NCBI GenBank assembly: GCA_019188255.1
Contig: JAETXT010000004.1
Location: 3,472,001-3,536,000, forward strand
Source: Verticillium longisporum
Taxonomy: Eukaryota; Ascomycota; Sordariomycetes; Glomerellales; Plectosphaerellaceae
Direction: 5' to 3'
DNA: 64,000 nucleotides
The notes beneath the pieces are model-generated. The model saw only the letters and a list, made by a program, of their open reading frames with translations, did not search any database and was not told the DNA's origin. Below, one piece after another: positions 1 through 11,125 of the stretch (its first letter is position 1; the number at the start of each line of letters is the position of its first letter). The translations under genes were made by a program, and so were the position numbers.

Positions 1-1180
1 CCTCGAGGTATCCCCATAACCGGTTAACGCTCACATCTTCGAGCAGCTCCTCTATCGTGCGATCGCGGCCCTCTCCCGATCGAAAGGTATCGGTATCCAT
101 CATGTCCTCCATCTCGTCTTCCGAACTGAGGGCGGCGCACAAGCGTGCGTCTCTGAGAAGGTCAAGAACACCCTCAGACCCTGACCACGCAGCATGCGAG
201 TTCTGCAAAGTCAGGACCATTTCTTCCCAAGATCCGAACGAGTACGATTCGACAACGCGAGACAGGGCCTCGTCTGGGTCGAAGAGGGCGAACATGAAAG
301 AGGAGTTGGCCCTGTGGAGCTGAGAGCCGAGCTTCTGAGCATGCTCGAGATGTACCTCGCCAGCAGTGGTCAGGGCGTCCGGCGATAGTCGTTGGTACAG
401 GGAGGACAGGGGGCTTCGGAGTGTAGCCAGCTCGATGTTGCGCCACAGATCCTCTGGGAGTTTGCTGGCGGCGAGAACCTTGTGGCAAATCTTGAGGTTG
501 CGAATGTCGACGACAAGTCTTAGTTCGAGAAGCAATAGTACATTTAAGTGGTCTAGTGATGGAAAGCTTTCGTCGATGAAGTCGGGCTCGCTTAAGATAT
601 TGGCACCACCGGGGATCAAGTATGGCGCGTCCGAGTCGGCCCACAGGTCGTCACCAGGGCTATCATGGACTGACCACCACCTGATGAAGTCGTAGCACTC
701 CCGATCTTGGTCGAGTCGGAGCATGATGGCTGGTATTATGTCTCTCAAGCCCATGTTGTCGCTCCGAGATAGCTTCAACATGTCCAGCAGATGCTCGAGA
801 GCCTGCTGCACGCCGTCAAGGGTGCCCGTCGCCAGAAGGCAAGGTCCTGCCAGTTCAAATCGGGCCCGCATGTAGGCGCGCGTGGAGTAGACGAGCCAGA
901 ACTTACCGACATGCGTCTCGAAGGCATTGGCCGGAGTCATGATGTCCTCTGTGGCATTGCGAATGGCAAAAGCCTCTTCCTCCACTCTGGCGCGGGCTCG
1001 TTTGATCTTGTTGCAAACCGCCTTGTGTTGGGTACGATCCACTAATTGGTGTTCACGGCTGCAGTACCTCACCGCTTGACAGCCACCGCATCGAAGAAGA
1101 CGAGGTCCCGTTGCCGAGCATTGCGGGCAGCGATGGCAAAGGGAGCCAGCGGGGCCCTTGAATCTTGCCTGATTGTTCAT
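1..1180 (-). CDS. MYND-type zinc finger protein (3' end off window)
   Basis: One open frame runs from an ATG at 1178-1180 to the left edge without a stop, giving 393 visible codons; the C-terminus lies outside the window. Residues about 18-56 form a MYND finger: C18-x2-C21, C31-x2-C34, YC40-x3-H44 and H52-x3-C56. The sixth ligand position is His instead of the commoner Cys. MYND fingers usually bind proline-rich partner proteins. The rest of the chain is acidic and leucine-rich with no motif I recognise, and no SET domain is visible. No intron is needed. The upstream 300 bp (1181-1470) would hold the promoter. The finger is a solid call; the cellular role is unknown. Confidence 0.75.
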   Translation of the reverse strand, partial: MNNQARFKGPAGSLCHRCPQCSATGPRLLRCGGCQAVRYCSREHQLVDRTQHKAVCNKIKRARARVEEEAFAIRNATEDIMTPANAFETHVGKFWLVYSTRAYMRARFELAGPCLLATGTLDGVQQALEHLLDMLKLSRSDNMGLRDIIPAIMLRLDQDRECYDFIRWWSVHDSPGDDLWADSDAPYLIPGGANILSEPDFIDESFPSLDHLNVLLLLELRLVVDIRNLKICHKVLAASKLPEDLWRNIELATLRSPLSSLYQRLSPDALTTAGEVHLEHAQKLGSQLHRANSSFMFALFDPDEALSRVVESYSFGSWEEMVLTLQNSHAAWSGSEGVLDLLRDARLCAALSSEDEMEDMMDTDTFRSGEGRDRTIEELLEDVSVNRLWGYLE

Positions 1181-2181
1181 GATGCTCGGGTTTGTGTGTG
1201 CTGAGCTGAATATGAAATGTTCGGGTTGCTATGTGAGTGAGCTGAGATTGCCTGGAGTGATGCATAGGGGGGTAAGGTTTTCGGTGGCCATACGATTTTG
1301 CATCGCCTGAGGTTATCACGATTACCTAAGAAGACCAAGAGGCAGGAGGGCCCGGGGACATGGGCCATGGGTGCAACTGCCGGGCAGTGTGACGCTAGTG
1401 TCCAGCGGCCATTCCGCCCAATAATTCCTCTACCTCTTTACTACTAATATCTTTTACACTAAATTCCACTAATGCCTTATCCAAGGTCAGTGCACGTATA
1501 TAATAATACCCTTTCTCTCTTCTATGATTGCATTAAAAAGCCTTTAGTCAGCATCATCAAGGAGACAGCTGATCCACGCGAGTTCGGAGTCTTCAATGGA
1601 CCCCCACCTCTGGCGCTCCGGCACTTTACACCTCATCCGCACCGCGCCACGCACTACTGCAGGGGACGAATGGCAGCAGCAATGACAGGTCGACGTTGGC
1701 GTGGGACAAGGTTCATACTTCGCAGCAGCAGCCGTGCCGATCCGTTGCTGGCATGGGAAACCAGTACCCCATACTCGGCGAGAGAGCAATCAGCGAGAGG
1801 GCAGCCGATGTTGCGAGATGGGTGCTCGATGCGCCAGCGGGTGCGACAGACGCAAGAAAGACGAAGAAGTCTGCATCTGCGCGGAGGGGAACCCAAGCGC
1901 CTGCTGGTCAAATGGAACGAGCTGGACAAATCGACGGTATCTGATGCTCATGCGGGCCACGGCGCCACGAGGCCGGGTCTGGAAGGGGCGAGTTCGGCCT
2001 GTGAGACAGGAATCGATGGTCGCGTGTATTATAGGAAATACCCCAAATGGAAACCCCTTCCAACAACGTCTTTAACACTAATGTCGCCCGCTCTGCTTGT
2101 ACAAGTGATTGTGGAAACACATCTGAACACAAATCTTAACCCCTTCGTGGCTACACCGTCAAGGAATACCAGCCTAGTCCT
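1181..2181. other. Intergenic, no supported gene
   Basis: This stretch lies between the start of the MYND gene and the 3' end of the C2H2-like gene. Several overlapping ORFs exist on both strands (longest 1472-2185, plus strand, 237 codons), but they are rich in Arg, Ser and Cys and share no motif with a known family. I treat it as promoter and 3' UTR sequence. Confidence 0.4.
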
Positions 2182-5100
2182 TTAAAAAAGTTCCTTCTCT
2201 TTTCCCTTGGGTTCTGCTGGTTCGACCTCTGAAAGTAGAAAGTTCTGTTGCAAGTCCACGCCTTGGGCTGGCGTGCACAGCTCGGAATCGATACCAAATC
2301 CTCCCAGGCCATGTGCTTCAAAACCCGTTGGGGCAGCACCATACCCATCCTGGCCATATTCATAGTAAGTCAGATACTGACTTGGTGTGTTTTCACCGCC
2401 ACCATTGATGTGGGTAGACTCGTCAGCAGTGAATGGCGTGTTCTCAGCGGTTGTGCTGGGGGGTCCCACTTCTGGGACCAGACCAGAGGATGTCGTTTGC
2501 GGGACCCCTCCGGTTTCTTCAAGTGACTTTATGAATAAAGTGAGTTTTGCGGTCATGACCTCCTTGCTGACGTCCTTGATGATTTTCTGGAGAGAGGGGC
2601 TTATTCCTAGGCTCGGTTGGTAGTCTGAGAGCTTTCGATCGATTTCATAGGGGACTGATTCAGAGAGATTATCGTGGAGCAACTTGAGGAGCTCATTTTT
2701 GGGTAATCTGCTGGCCAATGGCACGTCGCAATCTATCTCACAGTCAGTAGGAGTTTGTTGACCACCATGCGTTGCCAAGCGAGGTAGGTGACATACATGG
2801 CGACGGTACCTCGTCTGAGTTGGGGAATAGTAACTTCCACAAGTTCGTCCAGAGCTCATCGTCTGGCTTTCCTTGGTTCCCAACTCTGCATTTGACCTTT
2901 CTCTCGGTGTCCCTACTAATGCAGATTGAGGTGCCAGGATCAGGCACTTGTTCGCAATACGGGTCGCGACGGAGATGTTGGTCAAAGTCCTTTGCAAATT
3001 TGAAAGTTGCGTAACACCGCGGGCAGCGGTCACGCACATGGTGGGCATAAATGTGTCCCCTATATTTTGTCAGTACCTCGTCTTGAAGCTGGCAGGCAAG
3101 CATGTTGAGTGGAGGCTCTCAGCAAAATGGGATTGCATACTTCACCCGCCGCACGTTTTGCCAACTCTTTCTGCAGGCTTTCGGCAGCAGGCTAGGAGGG
3201 TATCGTTTCGAGAATGGGCAAGCATAGATTGCATTTCCTTCGCCCTTTTCGCCCAACTTCGGACGTTTGCCATGTCCGTTACCCCGCCCCTCATCGATGT
3301 CCCGACCGTCGGCCCCACCATGGCGCCGTTTTCCGTTGTCAGCTCCGCCAGCCCCGGAGCCGCTGGAGGGCCCCGCGTACTGGAAGCCGCCACTGCTATT
3401 TCCTGCAGGCGTGTTGCTGCCGGTGGTGTCGTTCGCCACGGACTTGACCCAGGCGTCAACTCCGGACGGGGTCACCGACGTCTGCTCTTTGGCCATGCAG
3501 TTGAAGGGGTCGGGCTCGGAATAATTTGATTCGACTTCGTCTCCGTACATGGAGTCGTCATCCGTCTCGTCTGTTGTATCAGACATGATTTCGTTGTGGA
3601 AAGCTTCTTCTTCAGAATCTATCTCCATAGGGGCAGGAGTAGACGATGCACGGGTTGCCGGGGAGTGTTCACGGGGGGTTGCCACTAGGTCGCTTGCAGA
3701 TGCTGTCTCAGACGTGCGCTCGGAGCTTGTGAGAGACGCTCCAAGTAAGTTATGATTCCGTGCTTCTGTTTCGAGAAAATTCGGCACCCGATTGGCGGTG
3801 GGCCGCGGGTCACTGGAAATACCACTGGGTTCCACACGGGCTTCCTCAATGATGCTGAGGGTTCGGCGTCTTTTGGGCTCAGAGCTAGGCGATCGATCGC
3901 TCATTTGCCCTTCGGTTCGAGTTCTGGTTGGCATGGGCCTTGTAGCCACAGGAGTGCGGCCTGTTCGCCGGAAAGCTCTAACGACAAGCCCTGCTTCAAC
4001 GGGTCTTCCCTGGATTGCGGAAACTATGGAGTGCTGGTTTTGCGCTTGACAGGAAGGCTCAGAGATGAGACTCCATTGAAAGTTTGCTCCGTTGACTGAT
4101 TTTCAACGGTCACGCCAAGAGTGGCTAAAGCATCTGGAACGTCACTCATATTGACGTGTTGATCCAGTTGACTACGTCTCCCCCAAGCCTGCGACGAAGC
4201 AAGACTCGGTGGTCGTGGCCTTCGGGAACCCTCGTTCTCGTCTCGCAGATGCTGCTTATCGCATCGGCCATGAGGGTTGGCCCATGCAAAACGGTACAGG
4301 AGTTTTTGCGCCATGCTGTTCGACGAAAGTGGAGTTTCGTTATCTTTGACATGATTTTGGTCTGCAACAACGACCAGCTCGGCCATGGGCTGTATGGCGT
4401 TCACGAATGGACCAACGTGACAGCTGCAATCAGAAGATGCTGCAGACGCCATGGTTGAAGCTCGTGATGCGGAGGTAAAGGCTTCGGAAGCGTCGGTCTT
4501 GTCTGTGCCGTCTGTAGACCGTCGTGTGACGTGGCTGAAAGTTGACTTGTAAGACGAAAGGCTGAGGAATGACTCGTCACGACAAGGAAGTGAAGCTGCC
4601 ATCTTCGAGGTTGCGATGATCACAGGCCCGATGCCGGCGTTGACCATATCATTGCGAGGGGCTTGTTGGGTCTCGGTTCTGAGCCTATATCCTTGTCTGC
4701 TCAGAATATCTCCCAGGCCTTCGAAGACGATTAACAAGGAATCATGGTAAAAGGACGAGTGAAATACCTTTGATGCTCAGTGAATCGGGATCACGGAACC
4801 AATCTTCCGGCCGGGCAATGATCGTTGTAGAACGAGACAAGTCGACACAAGGTCTCAAGATCTCAACTGCAGCAACTTCGGGCGAGACAGACGGAGCTTG
4901 GGCGGCCTCGCCTTCGCCGTGCGTTCTGCCCTCAGTATAAGCATCTCTTATTGGAAGGTCGAACGAGGTATCGGCTGCTGGACGCCTGTCGGATGAAGTC
5001 GATTCCAGGTGCTGGGAGCCTTCCTTTGGAAGTCTCGGGGTTTGCTGTTGTCTTTCGGAGTGACTTCCGAGTGAAGAGCTTGGGGTGCCTTCCTGAAGTG

Positions 5101-5329
5101 ATCTTGGCGACTTGACCGCGATGGTAGGGTCTTGGGTAGTAGTCATTTCCGCTGGGGGCGATGAGACAAATCCTGGCACAGAACGCTTTTTGATGCTTCC
5201 CAAAACAGAGCTTCCGAGTTTGGACGTCTTTGATTTGAAGCGGTGTCGGAACCCCGGGGTTCGGGTTGACGAGCCCTTTTGATGGCTTCGGGAGTGTGGC
5301 GGATCGGCAGGGCTGTTGGCGGTGTCCAT
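2182..5329 (-). CDS. Large disordered C2H2-like zinc finger protein (four exons, one apparent frameshift)
   Basis: Proposed exons are 5329-4768, 4718-3141, 3059-2797 and 2732-2182. The introns (49, 81 and 64 bp) have clear GT/AG ends, and the last two carry CTGAC branch sites. The first half is Ser/Pro/Thr-rich and probably disordered. A conserved-looking patch around the first junction reads RPEDWFRDPDSLSIKG then LGDILSRQGYRL. The finger region spans the second intron: ACPFSKRYPP...ACRKSW, then GHIYAHHVRDRCPRCY and DQHLRRDPYC. This resembles a common fungal C2H2-like module, probably nuclear and DNA- or protein-binding. The frame breaks near 4035, where the upstream frame ends in KRKTSTP plus a stop. 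One extra A in the AAAA run there would join both halves, and the total coding length then becomes an exact 985 codons. The alternative is two adjacent genes, 4024-5329 (418 aa) and about 2182-3934. Confidence 0.6.
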
Positions 5330-5963
5330 CTTGGCAGACCTCTGTGCAAGGTGACTATGAGAGTGTGAGTGAAGAACCACAATACGCAACGTAAACGCTA
5401 GAGCTCACTAAAGTTTTCAGCTTGCCAGATATGTTATTATACTTAATTGATTCGGTGAGCGCTCCTGGTTGTCTGACCACGGGAGGTTTGTGGCGCCCCG
5501 AGCTCGATGGATGTGGAGGTTGACAGTTTAGTGAAGAATAGATGGGGAAGATAAATCAAGACACGGCCCATCGAGAAGAACCAGAGATGGTTCGCGCACC
5601 ATTCTGTGCCGGACTGCATGAAATGCGCGAAAGGCCGGGCGGAGGAGCCTGCCAAGCAGGCCCAGAGTGCCTTGCTGCACATCCAGCGAGACCTGCTGCA
5701 CGTCCAGCGAGACCTGCAGATCCAAGACTAGGATGTTTTGCAGGAGGTGCGAATCTGGCAAGGAGTTGTGCGAGACTCGCAAAACACCCGTGTGGCATAA
5801 CGGTGCCGCCTTGTGCGGTGTTCTCTTTTCCTCGGCCGGCACTGGTACTCGACCGGCTTTGCAACTCGCTGCCCAAGGCGCCATTCCCACGATCGCAAAT
5901 CTCAGCGCGCTTCACTGACTCTGCAAAACCACCTTTGAGCAGCAAATGGACCTCAAAATCAAG
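5330..5963. other. Intergenic spacer between divergent genes
   Basis: This is the shared upstream region of the C2H2-like gene (minus) and the small gene at 6136 (plus). Several overlapping ORFs of 80-157 codons occur in different frames. None shows family motifs or consistent splice signals. Confidence 0.4.
5684..5725. repeat. Two-copy 21-bp direct repeat
   Basis: A 21-bp unit beginning tgctgcac and ending cagcgagacc occurs twice in tandem with one mismatch. It lies in the spacer upstream of the C2H2-like gene and has no evident function. Confidence 0.5.
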
Positions 5964-5970
5964 TATAAAA
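5964..5970 (+). promoter_or_regulatory. Possible TATA box for the small gene at 6136
   Basis: The TATAAAA at this site lies about 165 bp before the ATG at 6136. It is followed by a leader with CAT/CAC and CA microsatellites (6022-6058 and 6101-6117). The spacing suits a fungal TATA box, but no transcript supports it. Confidence 0.35.
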
Positions 5971-6135
5971 GAAAATTATTTTGGTGCTCAGTATCATGTT
6001 CAGTTTTTGTCTTGATCACATACCATCACCATCACCATCATCACAAGCATCACCATCGGAGCCGGCAGCTTTTGCACAGGCACCCTCCACGACAGACCGC
6101 CACACACACACATACACCTATTTTCTACTTTCAAT

Positions 6136-6410
6136 ATGCCGCACAAGACTCCGCGCAAGTCCTCGCACAAGGCTTCCAGCCACACCATACTCAACCTCGA
6201 CGCCGTGAGCAAGTAAGTCCCCTTCTTGCGTTTTGGGGAAAGGCAGGGCTCCCTCTCTGACAACCGTGATGCCGCCAAGGCGTGGGTAACACCCAGGCTG
6301 CCCAAGCGGCTCCCCCCAACAGTGCATCTATGGAGCGCTACCTACAAGAGCCGAACCCGATAACTGCCAGAATCGCCCTCGGTGGTGGTGAAAATGTAGT
6401 GTGGCGTTGA
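6136..6410 (+). CDS. Small two-exon protein, 54 aa, unknown
   Basis: Exon 1 is 6136-6212 and exon 2 is 6323-6410. The 110-bp intron starts GTAAGT, carries a CTGAC branch site and ends CAACAG, and the join keeps frame to a TGA at 6408-6410. The product starts MPHKTPRKSSHKASSH, which is basic and Ser/His-rich, and ends GGGENVVWR. The upstream leader has a TATA box and simple repeats. No signal peptide, membrane span or known domain is visible. Strong splice signals at the right spacing are the main support. A further 3' intron or a non-coding transcript is possible. Confidence 0.4.
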
Positions 6411-7343
6411 TATAGGTACTTGATTGGTGCCGGTGCACAGATGGAGCGGCTAGGATGAGCCAGCTCATGAAGGACGGGACACAGAGGGTGTGAAATGGTG
6501 GGGTCGGGTTCAATGGAGGCCTCGTCGCCTCGTCGCCTTGAAAGCTCGGTCGAGGTAGATCGCAGGGGATATCATGGCGTTGGTTCAGGACGGGGCTTGG
6601 GCACACGATGACGATTGTTAGGGGAGTTGACCCTGTTGAAATGAGGGATCGGTAAGCACCACTGTTTGGATTTCAACTTCATATCGTTCCGTTTCTTTCT
6701 TGTGATTCTTCGCTGGACAGGTCAAAGATGTACTCGATAGCTCAGGGCATTTCTTTCTTTCTCGGGTATCAATTGGTCATTGTTTTATCTTCACTTGTCC
6801 CAGGACACCTGACATTGCCATGCGACCGAACCTCCCACCCTGCATGCCTCCAATTGGACGGTTCTCGCGAGGACTAGTCTGACCGGTCTGTATCAGACCA
6901 AAACGGCCGTCTTAGCAGCTTCGAAAACGTGCCGCCGTGGCAAGAGAAGCCAACACAGCGTTGCTTTCAGAGGACTTGACGATGATCTATCCACTTCCCA
7001 GGTAGTGTTGGATGGAATTCGCTGCCAACGTGAACCCTGACCGTAGCTTTGGCTGTGCCTGAGAGCTCCAGATGGTAGATTCAGTCGTGTCCGGAATGTG
7101 AGTTGATTGTTGTGTATATTCCAGCCTACGTGCTCCCTACGATCAACGAGTCCCAGTTCACTGATTGCTCGATCACATGGCCCAGGTGCAACATCAATAG
7201 AACAGTTTTTTTTATCCAAGAAGATGATGGTCAATATATACAGGTGAATCCTAAGAACAGGCATAACGTTCCTATGTACACTCGTCCCAGCCCATGCATG
7301 TGATCGTCACACCAGAGCAGGGCCATGACAATCCGCCTAGCAT
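6411..7343. other. Intergenic, no supported gene
   Basis: This is the region between the small gene and the 3' end of the GH5 gene. Only short unrelated ORFs are present. It probably contains the 3' UTRs of two convergent genes. Confidence 0.4.
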
Positions 7344-8905
7344 TTAAAGGCACTGCGAGTACCAAGCGTTCTGCGCCTGGCACGTGTACGGCGCAGCGCA
7401 GACCTTGGGGCCGGTCCAGCCCTGGCCGCCGCACTGGCCCCAGCGGACCTGGGTCGGGCCGGCGGGCGCCGTCGTGGTGGTGGGCGGGGCGACGGTGCTG
7501 GTCGTGGTAGCAGGCCTGGACGTGCTGGTGGTAGCGGGCCTGGACGTGGTCGTGGGCGCAGGCGGGGCGACGGTGGTCGTGGGCTGGGGGCTGCCGTAGA
7601 GGGCGTTGACGCGGGCGGCGTGCTGGTAGACGAGGGGCTGGGCCTCGGCGTCCTCGAGGTAGATGGTGAAGCCGTCGTCGTGGTTCTTGCCGTACGAGTA
7701 GCCGCCAAAGCCAAACTGCCAGTAGAGGTCGGGCATCTCCTCGCGCAGGGAAATGTCCTGCCAGCGCGAGAGGACCTCGACGCGGCCGAAGGGGCTGACC
7801 TGGCCGAGGTACTCCTGGCGCTTCGAGGCCGTGAGCCAGCCGTACTCCTCGTGGATGACGGGCTTGCCGGCGGCGCGGGCGGCGACGGCGTGGTCGACAA
7901 TCCAGGTGTCGGTCCAGGCGGGCGTCTTGGACCACCAGTCGGGGTACGAGTGGAAGGTGCCAAAGTCGACGTTGGGGAGCTCGAGCTCGGCGTCAAAGTC
8001 GTTGCCGTCGGAGCCGTTGTACGCCCAGTCGGACGAGGCGCGGTTGAAGTGGCCCTCGGTACCAGTGGTCACGAGGTGGTTGGCGTCAATGGACTTGATG
8101 TACGTCGACATCTCGTCAAGCCAGTCGATGATCAGGTCGGTCGTGCAGGCCGGGCCGCGGGGCAGGTTGCGGGTGCCATCGGCGCCGCAGCGGGCCCCGT
8201 TGGCCACCTCCCAGGCAAAGATGGCGGGGGAGTTCTTGTAGCGGCTGACGACGGTGGAGACGTAGTTCTTGAAGGCAGTCTTGATGGCGGGCAGACGGTA
8301 GAACTGGGGAGATTAGTATGTAACCACATGAAATCAGGGGGCGGAGGACTCACATCGTCATGGTAGCGGCCGCCGCGGTTGACGGTGTAGACATCCATGC
8401 CGCCGTAGTCGGCCCAGTTGTTGGTGAGGGCCAGGATCAGCTTGATGCCAGTGTCCTCGGCAGCCTTGACGACAATGTCGAGAAGCTTGAGGTCGATGGT
8501 GACGGTTCCATCGGCGTTGAACTTCTGGAAGATGGTCGCCTCACCTCCGGTGCCGTAGCGGGGCAGGCCGCCAGAGATGGTCGTGGCGTTCTGGTCGTGG
8601 AAGGCCCAGGTTCGGATGACCTTGAGGCCAGCGTCGAGAGCTGCGTCCATGCCGACGACGACGTCCGAGTAGTGGTCGGTGCCCCACTAGGGATGCTCAT
8701 TAGTACAAAGCCATGGAGTAAGGCCGCTTGGAGGCTTGCATACCACATTGAAGGGCCAGTAGTAGGCGTTGCTACCGGCGAAGATGAAATCCTTGCCGTC
8801 GACCTGGAACTTGTTGCCCTTGGTCGTGGCGAAGCCGGCAGGCACCTGCGCAGCAACCTGCTGGCCGGCGAGGGCCAGGGCCAGAGCGAGAATGGAGGAA
8901 CGCAT
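7344..8905 (-). CDS. Secreted GH5 endo-mannanase-like enzyme with C-terminal CBM1; acid/base Glu missing
   Basis: Exons are 8905-8744, 8686-8354 and 8303-7344 (484 aa). The introns are 57 and 50 bp; the second has an ACTAATC branch site. Residues 1-19 form a signal peptide ending QQVAA. The body matches the GH5 mannanase fold: [16 protein letters not shown], the barrel strand ending [11 protein letters not shown], the HSYPDWW strand, and the nucleophile strand VIHEEYG (Glu near 318). A Thr/Pro-rich linker follows, then a CBM1 cellulose-binding module of about 37 residues ([12 protein letters not shown], ending YSQCL). Family members cleave beta-1,4-mannan in plant cell walls using two Glu residues. 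Here the Asn-Glu pair of the acid/base strand reads Asn-Gly (residues 200-201, codon GGG at 8196-8198), so hydrolysis should be badly impaired. A TTAAATA about 100 bp upstream may be the TATA element. Confidence 0.88.
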
Positions 8906-10656
8906 TTCGACGGTGGAAGGATGTCTCGAAGGGTGGTGGCTGTTCTCCTGGCTACGAAGATGCAGTCAAGAGATGCTCGCTACCAGTCGACGCCCACGCT
9001 GGACGGTATTTAACGTTGCCTTTGCCAACTGTTCGTGAGGGCATTCAGACCAGAAGGGGCAAGCCCGGAGACGGATGAGCCGGACCCCTCGAGCGTGGCC
9101 GATCGCCAAGCCGAGCGGCGATGGGCCGTCATCCTGCTTTCGGGGGCACGGAGGAGGGCGGCCGGCTTTGGTAGACTGATGGTGGCGGAGTATGAACTCA
9201 ACGGGGACTGGCGAGCGACTGGGGCTATCGCTTGGTCCCGGATCTGCAGGGTTGGCGCAGGCTCGATGCTCTTGGTGGGGATGAGGCCATGAGGGGGCGG
9301 TCTTGGCGCATCACGGTGGTGTGGTGGCTGCTATGGGGTTGGGCGATGTTGGTAGGACAGTCGTTTTCCCACCAGGGATGTTTGGTCGAGAAGGTTCAGA
9401 TGAACGAGTGTCCTAATGGCGGCTTGCTGTCGATCTTGAGATTTGTCTGAGCGTCTGTTTCCAACCAGATGGGAGTTTCCATTTCTTCACCTTTGCAGGT
9501 TCCATCCTCGAACGCGATCAAGAAAGGGTAGCGTCGGTATTCGTAGCAGGTAGCTAGTCCACGATAACCTTGGCGGCGATTGGACATCGTGACAATTTTG
9601 CAGGGGTATTGACTCATGTCGGGCAAGGCCCAGAAGGGACAGCGGGAGAGGCCGAATTGGCGAGTGAAGCCGACTTGCTTGGTACAGGCAGTGCTTGCGA
9701 GATGAGGCAGTTTGCGCTCAAAAGCAGGCTGACGTCGTGGAAGCAGAGAGGCGTCTTGGGAAAGGAAGGCGTTGATGGAGTATTAGTAGCCAGGTGTCCC
9801 CCGGATGCCTGGCTCGCTAACCTTGAACTATGCCACCTCGAATGCCCATCAGACACGATCCAGATCGGTGTAGCCCAGGGTCCTTGGGCGTATCGTTGGT
9901 AGCGAGTTTGACGGAGCAGATGACGCTGCATAGGGTTGCCGTTGGGCCGGGACACCTAGAGTACCTGGGAACATCATGCTTGTTTTCGTCGGCGGCAGGA
10001 TCCGTCGGACAGGTGAATAGGCCGTCGGATAGGCAAAGGGACCGTCGGACAGTCAGTCGAGAGGACGGGAGTCTGGACCCTGGATCCGATGCGTCTGGGG
10101 AAGGATGGAGCGGAGAAGAATGCTGGCGTGTGACCTGGTGCCTGACTGCCGGTGAGCTTCGGTCTGTGTCTGGTTAGGCGGGTTGGCGGGACGTTCAGGG
10201 CATCGTGGGCAGCCCCAGCAGGCCCTCGACAGCCCAGGCAGGCCCTCGAGACTGTATCGGGCTTAGTGCGCTCGGCTCAAGAGGCCCGCATCCCCTTCTG
10301 GGTTAGCGCCGCCCTGTCAAGATTGCGCTCCCCGCTTCGATAAGAACACGTGGAGATGTTTGGCGATGCGATAAGAGAATAGCGCGATCCTCGAGACTCC
10401 AGATGCTGAAGAATAAAAATGCCACGGCGCGCTGTTGCCTCGGCGTTGGATGACTGGAGTGTTCTCGAGCTCTGCGACTTCGACTGAGACTGCGACTGCG
10501 ACTGAGACTTGCGACCGTGCAACATCTGCCAAATTGATCGTCGCCATCGCATAACGACCCCTCATTTGCGCCAATCTACCACCGACACTCTCGATAGTAC
10601 CCCTTCTACTAAGGTACCTTAATTGCAACCTTCCCCGCCCCTGTGCCACAGTCAAA
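8906..10656. other. Intergenic, no supported gene
   Basis: This region separates the divergent GH5 gene (minus) and small membrane protein gene (plus). It contains short ORFs in all frames, a repeated cagcccaggcaggccctcga-like motif at about 10210-10250, and a GACTGA/GACTGC microsatellite at about 10478-10512. I see no gene. Confidence 0.4.
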
Positions 10657-11125
10657 ATGGTCGTCGCCCTCCTCACCGACGCGGCCAACCGCGCCATCGA
10701 CATCGCCAACACCCTCGAGCCCCTGCAGCGCATGGGATTCCTCTGGACCTGGTGCCTCGGCGGAATCCTCTTCGCCGTGCAAATGTCCCAGATTGGCGAG
10801 ACGACCCAATGGACCAAGCTGACCCGTGAACAAACGTGCGTGCTTCTTTCTGTCTTGCCAGCCCCGATCCAGCTCGGGAACCAGACTGACAGATCGCAGA
10901 CCCTACTGGCTCACCTTTTACGGCTTCCAATTCGTCATGCTCACCTTTGGCGCCTTCCCCGTCTTCCGCGACCGCCTCGACGGTCTCTGCTTCGGCTACG
11001 AGGAGAACGTCCTCAACGGCATCCTCATCGGCATCATCACGCTCGAGGCCGCCCTCGTCTTCTACGCCACTTTGCACTTCCTCACCCGCGGCGGCCGTGT
11101 CGCCGCGCAGCCCAAGAAGGCCTAG
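10657..11125 (+). CDS. Small integral membrane protein, 134 aa, unknown
   Basis: Exon 1 is 10657-10835 and exon 2 is 10900-11125. The 64-bp intron starts GTGCGT, has a CTGAC branch site and ends CGCAG. The joined protein reads REQT then PYWLTFYGFQF across the junction. Hydrophobic stretches lie near residues 27-43 (MGFLWTWCLGGILFAVQ), 60-78 (YWLTFYGFQFVMLTFGAF) and 95-118 (VLNGILIGIITLEAALVFYAT). The C-terminus is basic (QPKKA), so three membrane spans are likely. I do not recognise the family. The frame continuity, sharp splice sites and hydrophobic pattern make it a credible gene. Confidence 0.65.

Noticed and set aside
1472..2185. Plus-strand ORF of 237 codons
   Set aside because: Composition is arginine-, serine- and cysteine-rich, it overlaps several other ORFs, and no motif or splice pattern supports it.
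7620..8366. 248-codon ORF antisense to the GH5 gene
   Set aside because: It is a shadow of a GC-rich coding region; the Val/Gly/Leu-rich translation is the expected antisense artefact.
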